Shown here: piece after piece, positions 59,212 to 64,000 of the stretch
Numbering within the stretch: position 1 is the first letter of the stretch
Layout of the letters: every line of letters starts with the position of its first letter
DNA from: Halomonas campaniensis
GTDB lineage: Bacteria > Pseudomonadota > Gammaproteobacteria > Pseudomonadales > Halomonadaceae
Length of the DNA: 64,000 bases
NCBI RefSeq assembly: GCF_014193375.1
Contig: NZ_JACHZF010000013.1
Span: 1-64,000, forward strand
Reading direction: 5' to 3'
The notes under the pieces: generated by a model
Databases searched by the model: none
The model's input: only the letters and a program-made list of their open reading frames with translations
Told to the model about the DNA's origin: nothing
Program-made: the position numbers and the translations under genes

Positions 59212-59499
59212 ATGGAAGACTTCTTCACCTGGATCGGCAGGACCCTCGGCGAGATCATCCGCTTCGTCGTCGACCTGCTGACCGGCTTCTTCGCCAATAT
59301 CGGCGACTCCGCCCGCGGCTTCCTCCACGGCCTCTCCTCCTCGCTGGGCATCCCGCCGTCGCTGCTCAGCCTGGTGGTGCTGGTGATCGGGCTGTGGATG
59401 CTCTGGAAGGCCTTCCGGGCGCTGATGCGACGAGCCATCGTCGCCACCCTGGTGTGGCTGCTGCTGGGAGCGATGGTGCTGAGCTGGCTGATTTATTGA
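59212..59499 (+). CDS. Small membrane protein of the DUF1538 operon
   Basis: The 95-residue protein has an amphipathic N-terminal region (residues 1-30) and two C-terminal membrane helices, SLLSLVVLVIGLWMLWKAF near 50-68 and IVATLVWLLLGAMVLSWLIY at the end. The family was not recognised. It begins 19 bp after the CBS gene and is followed by a strong terminator, so it belongs to the same operon. It may be an accessory subunit of the transporter. Confidence 0.72.
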   Translation: MEDFFTWIGRTLGEIIRFVVDLLTGFFANIGDSARGFLHGLSSSLGIPPSLLSLVVLVIGLWMLWKAFRALMRRAIVATLVWLLLGAMVLSWLIY

Positions 59500-59517
59500 T
59501 CGCCACCCCCATCATGA

Positions 59518-59545
59518 AAGCGCCGCCCCTCGGGGCGGCGCTTTT
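59518..59545. terminator. Strong terminator ending the DUF1538 operon
   Basis: AAGCGCCGCCCC and its exact complement form a 12-bp stem with a 2-base centre and a T-run at 59542-59545. On the other strand AAA flanks allow it to serve pepN, whose stop is 19 bases away. Confidence 0.92.
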
Positions 59546-59563
59546 CGTTAGGCCTCCGGCGGA

Positions 59564-62197
59564 TCAGGCGAGCGCCTTTTCGACGACCTCATAGACGTTG
59601 GGCGAGAGCTCCTCGGCGCGGATACGCTCGAGCTCGGCCTTCATCAGCGCCTGGCGCTGCTCGTCGAAGCGCGCCCAGCGGGTCAGCGGGGTGATCAGCC
59701 GCGCGGCGATCTCCGGGTTGAGGCGGTTGAGCTCGATCACCACGTCGGCCAGCAGGCGGTAGCCCTCGCCGTCGAGGCGATGGAAGTTGACCCGGTTCTG
59801 GCCGGCGAAGGTGCCGATCAGCGCGCGCACCTTGTTGGGGTTCTTCAGCGAGAAGGCCGGATGCGCCATCAGGAACTTCACGCGGTCGAGCACGTCGGGC
59901 TGCGGGCGGGTGACCTGGATGGCGAACCACTGGTCCATCACCAGGGTATCGTGGGCCCACTTCTCGCCGAAGGCCCTGAGCGCCGGCTCGCTGAGCTCGT
60001 CGCGGCTGCTGTGGGTCAGCAGGGTCAGGGCGTGGCGCACGTCGGTCATGTTGTGGTCGGCCTCGAACTGCTGCCGGGCGAGTTCGATCCCCTCCTCGTC
60101 CTCGATGGCCATCAGGTAGGAGAGCGCCACGTTCTTCAGGCTGCGCCGGGCGATCTGCGCCGGGGTCGGGGCATAGGGCTCGTCGAGACGGTTCTCTCGA
60201 TAGACCCGCAGGAAATCGTCCCGCAGCGCCGTGGCCAGACCCTGCTTGACGAAGGTGCGGGCCGCATGGATGGCGTCGACATCCACCAGCGGCTGCTGCT
60301 CGGCGATGTAGGCCTCGCTGGGCAGTGTCAGCATCTCGGCGAGCACCGCCCGGTCGTCGGTCTCGGCGGTGAGCAGGCCGCGGAAGGCCTCGATGACGCG
60401 GGTGTCCATGACCTTCTCCACGCCGTTGCGGTGGGCGGCGATCAGGTCGTCCAGCGCCAGCATGGCCAGGCGCTGGCCGGCGTCCCAGCGGTTGAAGCCG
60501 TCGCCATCATGGGCCAGCAGGAAGGCCAGATCCTCGCGACCGTAGGGGAAGCGCAGCTTCACCGGGGCCGAGAAGCCGCGCAGCAGCGAGGGCACCGGCG
60601 CCTCGGAGACGTCGGTGAACAGGAACTCCTGCTCCGCCTCGCGCAGGTGGATCACCGCATCGCTGCCCAGCGTTTCGCCCTCCAGGGTCAGCGGCAGGTC
60701 GCGGCCGCTCTTGGTGCCCACCAGGCCCAGGCGCACCGGGATGTGCAGCGGCTGCTTGTCGGGCTGGCCGGGAGTGGCAGGGGTGCGCTGGCGCAGGATC
60801 AGGCGGTATTCGGCGTTGGCGTAGTCGTACTCGCCATGGGCGTCGATCTCCGGCGTGCCGGCCTGGTCATACCAGCGCATGAACTGGGTCAGGTCGAGCC
60901 CGGAGGCCTCGGCCATGCAGCCGACGAAGTCCTCGATGGTCACCGCCTGGCCGTCGAAGCGCTCGAAGTAGCGGTCGCTGCCGGCCCGGAAGGCCGCCTC
61001 GCCCACCAGGTTGGCCAGCATGCGCACCACCTCGGCGCCCTTCTCGTAGATGGTCAGGGTGTAGAAGTTGCCGATCTCGATGTAGTGGTCGGGGCGCACC
61101 GGATGGGCGGTGGGCCCGTCGTCCTCGGCGAACTGGGCGGTGCGGAAGAAGGAGACGTCCTCGATGCGCTTGACCGCGGGCGAATTGGTGTCGGCGGAGA
61201 AGCACTGGTCGCGGAACACCGTGAAGCCCTCCTTGAGGGAGAGCTGGAACCAGTCGCGGCAGGTGACGCGGTTGCCGGACCAGTTGTGGAAGTACTCGTG
61301 GGCGACGATGCTCTCGACCCGCTGGAAGGCCGCATCGGTGGCGGTGTGGGGATGGGTCAGTACCGCCGCCGAGTTGAAGATGTTGAGCCCCTTGTTCTCC
61401 ATGGCGCCCATGTTGAAGTCGTTGACCGCCACGATCATGAACAGGTCGAGGTCATACTCGCGACCGTAGGCCTGCTCGTCCCAGGCCATGGCACGCTTCA
61501 GCGAGGCCATGGCGTGCTCGGTCTTGCCGAGGTTCTCTTCCTCGACCCAGATCTGCAGGGTCACCTCGCGCCCGCTCATGGTGGTGAAGCTGTCCTCGAC
61601 CTTCTCCAGGTCGCCGGCCACCAGCGCGAAGAGGTAGCTGGGCTTGGGATGCGGGTCCTCCCAGGTGACGAAGTGGCGACCGTTCGGCAGCGCGCCCCGC
61701 TCCACCGGGTTGCCGTTGGAGAGCAGCACCGGCTCGCGTTCGGCGTCGCCGATCACCGTGGTGGAGAAGGTGGCCATCACGTCGGGGCGGTCCGGGTAGT
61801 AGGTGATGCGCCGGAAGCCCTCGGCCTCGCACTGGGTGCAGTACATGCCGTTCGACTGGTAGAGCCCCTCCAGGGCGGTATTGGCCTCGGGGGCGATCTC
61901 CACTTCGGTATCGAGATGAAAGCGCTCCGGCACCCGGTGAACGGTGAGTCCGGCGGCGTCGATCTCGTACTCGTCCGCCTCCAGCGGCTCGCCGTCCAGG
62001 GCAATGGCCTTGAGCGAGAGCTGCTCGCCATGGAGCGTCAGTGGCAGGCCGGCGTCACGCTCGGGGTGGCGCTCCAGATGCAGCCGCGCCTTGACCCGGG
62101 TGGCCGCGGGGTCCAGGTCGAAGGTCAACTCGGTACGGGTGACGCGGTAGGCCGGGGGACGGTAGTCGCTGAGATGGGTCGCCTGGGGGTCGGACAT
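59564..62197 (-). CDS. pepN: Aminopeptidase N
   Basis: This cytoplasmic M1 zinc metallopeptidase removes N-terminal residues from peptides. The 877-residue protein has the exopeptidase motif GAMENKG near residue 263 and the zinc motif HEYFHNWSGNRV near 301. The catalytic domain (about 240-440) and C-terminal helical domain to 877 follow the family plan. AGGAG is 8 bases before the ATG at 62197, which gives MSDPQATHLSDYRPP. It is transcribed convergently with the DUF1538 operon. Confidence 0.97.
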   Translation of the reverse strand: MSDPQATHLSDYRPPAYRVTRTELTFDLDPAATRVKARLHLERHPERDAGLPLTLHGEQLSLKAIALDGEPLEADEYEIDAAGLTVHRVPERFHLDTEVEIAPEANTALEGLYQSNGMYCTQCEAEGFRRITYYPDRPDVMATFSTTVIGDAEREPVLLSNGNPVERGALPNGRHFVTWEDPHPKPSYLFALVAGDLEKVEDSFTTMSGREVTLQIWVEEENLGKTEHAMASLKRAMAWDEQAYGREYDLDLFMIVAVNDFNMGAMENKGLNIFNSAAVLTHPHTATDAAFQRVESIVAHEYFHNWSGNRVTCRDWFQLSLKEGFTVFRDQCFSADTNSPAVKRIEDVSFFRTAQFAEDDGPTAHPVRPDHYIEIGNFYTLTIYEKGAEVVRMLANLVGEAAFRAGSDRYFERFDGQAVTIEDFVGCMAEASGLDLTQFMRWYDQAGTPEIDAHGEYDYANAEYRLILRQRTPATPGQPDKQPLHIPVRLGLVGTKSGRDLPLTLEGETLGSDAVIHLREAEQEFLFTDVSEAPVPSLLRGFSAPVKLRFPYGREDLAFLLAHDGDGFNRWDAGQRLAMLALDDLIAAHRNGVEKVMDTRVIEAFRGLLTAETDDRAVLAEMLTLPSEAYIAEQQPLVDVDAIHAARTFVKQGLATALRDDFLRVYRENRLDEPYAPTPAQIARRSLKNVALSYLMAIEDEEGIELARQQFEADHNMTDVRHALTLLTHSSRDELSEPALRAFGEKWAHDTLVMDQWFAIQVTRPQPDVLDRVKFLMAHPAFSLKNPNKVRALIGTFAGQNRVNFHRLDGEGYRLLADVVIELNRLNPEIAARLITPLTRWARFDEQRQALMKAELERIRAEELSPNVYEVVEKALA

Positions 62198-62276
62198 TCG
62201 GGATGCTCCTGTCGGAAATGCGCCCATTGTACGGCGGCCGCGCCCCCGGTCTCAAAGTGCTGTCGAAAGGACGGGG

Positions 62277-62657
62277 TCACTCCCTGCCCAGGGCGGGCTC
62301 GGGACGGGTGATGATCCACAGGCCCAGCGCCGACAGGCCGCCGATCAGCGCCAGCTTGAGCCACATCGCCCCCACGGTCACCGCCAGCACCAGCATCGAG
62401 AAGGCCAGCATGCCGGCGGCCAGCCACTTGGCGTGGCGGGGGATGGCCCGCTCGCCCTCCCAGGCCACCACGGTGGGGCCGAAGCGCGGGTGCTCGCGGA
62501 TCCACAGGGCGAAGCGCGGCGAGCCCCGGGAGGCCGCCCATACCGCCAGCAGCATGAAGCAGGTGGTGGGCATCAGCGGCACGAAGACGCCGACCACCCC
62601 CAGGCCGAAGCTCAGCCAGGCGATGACCAGGAAGAACAGGCGTCGAATCGAGGACAT
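62277..62657 (-). CDS. DUF454 (YbaN) family membrane protein
   Basis: The 126-residue inner-membrane protein has helices at about residues 8-30, 33-45 and 80-115. It shows the family motif LGVVGVFVPLMPTTCFMLLA near residue 20, then ASRGSPRFALWIREHPRFG near 44. The function is unknown. GGGAG precedes the ATG. It lies upstream of pepN on the same strand with about 80 bp between. Confidence 0.9.
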   Translation of the reverse strand: MSSIRRLFFLVIAWLSFGLGVVGVFVPLMPTTCFMLLAVWAASRGSPRFALWIREHPRFGPTVVAWEGERAIPRHAKWLAAGMLAFSMLVLAVTVGAMWLKLALIGGLSALGLWIITRPEPALGRE

Positions 62658-62780
62658 CGGGCACTCCCTGCGTCGCGATACCTCCATTGAAGCGCAGCCG
62701 GGCGGCGCTGGCCAATCGCGATCGCCTATGGCCACCGGGCAGGGCGGGCTATCTCGCCGGCAGGCCCGGCGCCGCGGGGA

Positions 62781-63266
62781 TCAGTCGCGGAAGTTGTCGA
62801 ACTGCAGCGGCAGGTCGGGACCGCCCTCGCCGCGCAGCAGCGCCATGACGCTCTGCAGGTCATCGCGCTTCTTGCCGGTGACACGCACCTTCTCGCCCTG
62901 GATCTGTGCCTGGACCTTGAGCTTGGACTCCTTGATGCGCTTGACGATCTCCTTGGCCTCCTTCTGGTCGAGCCCCTGCTTGAGCTTCACCTCCTGGCGG
63001 GCGCGCACGCCGGAGAGCACCGGCTCCTGGACGTCCATGCAGCGGGCATCGATGCCGCGGCCGATGAGCCTGTTGCGCAGCACATCGAGCATCTGCTTGA
63101 GCTGGAAGTCCACCTCGGCCTCCAGCGAGACGGTCTCGCCGTTGAGCTCGAAGCTGGCGGTGACGCCCTTGAAGTCGAAGCGGGTCTGCAGCTCGCGGCT
63201 GGCCTGGTCCACGGCGTTGCTGGCCTCGTGGCCGTCGAATTCGGAGACGATATCGAAGGAGGGCAT
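62781..63266 (-). CDS. yajQ: YajQ family nucleotide-binding protein
   Basis: The 161-residue protein starts [21 protein letters not shown]. It contains two ferredoxin-like domains with [15 protein letters not shown] near 29 and a KVKAQI-type end, ending [10 protein letters not shown], all standard for YajQ. Homologues bind nucleotides, including cyclic di-GMP in Xanthomonas. No close operon partner is seen. Confidence 0.95.
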   Translation of the reverse strand: MPSFDIVSEFDGHEASNAVDQASRELQTRFDFKGVTASFELNGETVSLEAEVDFQLKQMLDVLRNRLIGRGIDARCMDVQEPVLSGVRARQEVKLKQGLDQKEAKEIVKRIKESKLKVQAQIQGEKVRVTGKKRDDLQSVMALLRGEGGPDLPLQFDNFRD

Positions 63267-63305
63267 GGCGGCTCCTGAAGGTGATGGGAAGACGCCGGGA
63301 TTCTA

Positions 63306-63797
63306 TCAGCCCCGGGGCGCCAGCGCCGCCGCTTCGAGCTCCTTGACCATCTGCCAGCCGGCGCAGCCGTCCTCGTAGTAGTCCGGCAGCCAGCGCTCCA
63401 GGCGAAACCCCATGCGCCGGTAGAGCCCCAGCGCCACGCGGTTGTCGGCGCGCACCTCGAGCCCGAGACGCTCGCTGCCGCGCGCCTGGGCGGCGGCCTC
63501 CAGGGTCTCGAGCAGGTGGCGGCCGAGCCCCGACCCGCGGGCCTCGGGATGCACGCAGAACGAGTAGAGCCGGGCGCGGCGGCTGCCGTGGCGGAACAGC
63601 AGGGTCCCGTAGCCCAGCAGCCGCCCGGGGGCATCGCCCTCCGGTTCGCGCTCGATGACCCAGGTCTCGGCGTGGGCGCGGTTGAGCAGGTGCCACAGCT
63701 GGCGGCGGGTGAAGCGGTCACCCTCGAAGGCGCCCTGCTCCAGGCGGTGCAGGGCATCCAGGTCCTGGCCTCGGGCCTGGCGCAGCGTGGTGGTCAT
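63306..63797 (-). CDS. GNAT family N-acetyltransferase
   Basis: The 163-residue acetyltransferase has LRQARGQDLDALHRLEQGAF near the start, LYSFCVHPEARGSGLGRHLL near 76 (acetyl-CoA loop R-G-S-G-L-G) and NRVALGLYRRMGFRLE near 120. It ends with PDYYEDGCAGWQMVKEL. This matches the acetyltransferase half of proteins in which GNAT is fused to a C39-like peptidase; here the GNAT stands alone. GGAGAGAG precedes the ATG at 63797. It is divergent from the gene starting at 63967. Confidence 0.9.
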   Translation of the reverse strand: MTTTLRQARGQDLDALHRLEQGAFEGDRFTRRQLWHLLNRAHAETWVIEREPEGDAPGRLLGYGTLLFRHGSRRARLYSFCVHPEARGSGLGRHLLETLEAAAQARGSERLGLEVRADNRVALGLYRRMGFRLERWLPDYYEDGCAGWQMVKELEAAALAPRG

Positions 63798-63966
63798 CGT
63801 CTCTCTCCGGAACGTCCCGCGCCGATTGTGATCATGCCCGGGGCCGCTGTCAGCGCGGCGGGTCATGAAATCTTTTCACCCGCCGGGCGACTTGTCCATG
63901 GCCCGGCTCACGGGCATGCTGGCGGCCATCGGGCGGCACGCCGCCGCCCCATCCGGAAGCCCTGCC

Positions 63967-64000
63967 ATGTGCCCGCTGCGCATCGTCGTCGACCGCCTGG
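63967..64000 (+). CDS. Start of a gene cut by the window edge, possibly RimK-like
   Basis: An ATG at 63967 opens a frame MCPLRIVVDRL that runs off the window. The segment resembles the N-terminus of RimK-type ATP-grasp proteins, often found beside GNAT/C39 genes like the one at 63306. Eleven residues are too few for firm identification. Confidence 0.35.
   Translation, partial: MCPLRIVVDRL

Noticed and set aside
59780..62311. An 843-codon plus-strand frame opposite pepN
   Set aside because: Shadow of pepN codon bias; no recognisable domain or start signal.

Overview
The window is high-GC, gene-dense DNA from a gammaproteobacterium, most likely Halomonas or a close relative. The basis is gene order and protein family content: trpE-trpG-trpD-trpC downstream of rpe and gph, miaB-ybeZ-ybeY-ybeX-lnt, prmB-aroC, a class I PHA synthase next to a phasin, a DUF1538 transporter, a pntAB transhydrogenase, and many acidic proteins. 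Nearly all of the DNA is accounted for by about 60 protein genes. No rRNA, tRNA, CRISPR array, insertion sequence or prophage was seen.

Layout. 0.2-3.2 kb: trxA, an AI-2E/PerM permease and serS. 3.4-6.9 kb: a large FAD/Fe-S D-2-hydroxyglutarate dehydrogenase and a DUF2905 protein. 7.0-10.9 kb: two periplasmic PQQ-type sugar dehydrogenases, each followed by a c-type cytochrome. 11.0-17.0 kb (minus strand): rpe, a GIY-YIG protein, gph, a trp leader peptide, then trpE, trpG, trpD and trpC. 17.2-21.0 kb: sulfate ABC importer (binding protein, CysT, CysW, CysA). 21-24 kb: small housekeeping and hypothetical genes. 24.3-29.8 kb: miaB, ybeZ, ybeY, ybeX, lnt. 30-33 kb: phaC, phaP and a DUF6489 gene. 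33-38.5 kb: aroC, prmB, an Smr-domain gene, a patatin and two alpha/beta hydrolases. 38.6-44.6 kb: a 34-residue membrane peptide, an AEC carrier, sixA, gpsA and pntAB. 44.8-50.7 kb: htpG with a heat-shock promoter, two hotdog thioesterases, slt and a LysE exporter. 51-55 kb: a cold-shock gene, an acidic lipoprotein, a VOC protein and a LemA plus M48 peptidase pair. 55.2-59.5 kb: an ion-transport block of a CPA2 antiporter followed by DUF1538 transporter, P-II-like protein, CBS-pair protein and a small membrane protein. 59.5-64 kb: pepN, a DUF454 gene, yajQ, an acetyltransferase and the start of a divergent gene.

How the genes work together. The PHA genes need NADPH, which pntAB can supply. 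The promoter regions of phaP and pntA carry almost the same TGCA-rich 15-mer, which suggests shared control. The two dehydrogenase/cytochrome pairs look like short periplasmic electron-transfer chains. The most system-like part is the 56.9-59.5 kb operon, where a tandem DUF1538 transporter is encoded with two candidate nucleotide-sensing proteins. It would fit metabolically gated Na+/K+/H+ exchange in a salt-tolerant cell.

Non-coding structure. A palindromic element of about 107 bp occurs twice, once between genes and once inside gph, where it is read in frame. A GCGCC-based heptamer array lies at the ends of the convergent lnt and phaC genes. Several strong intrinsic terminators and a trp leader ORF ending Trp-Arg-Trp-stop are also present.
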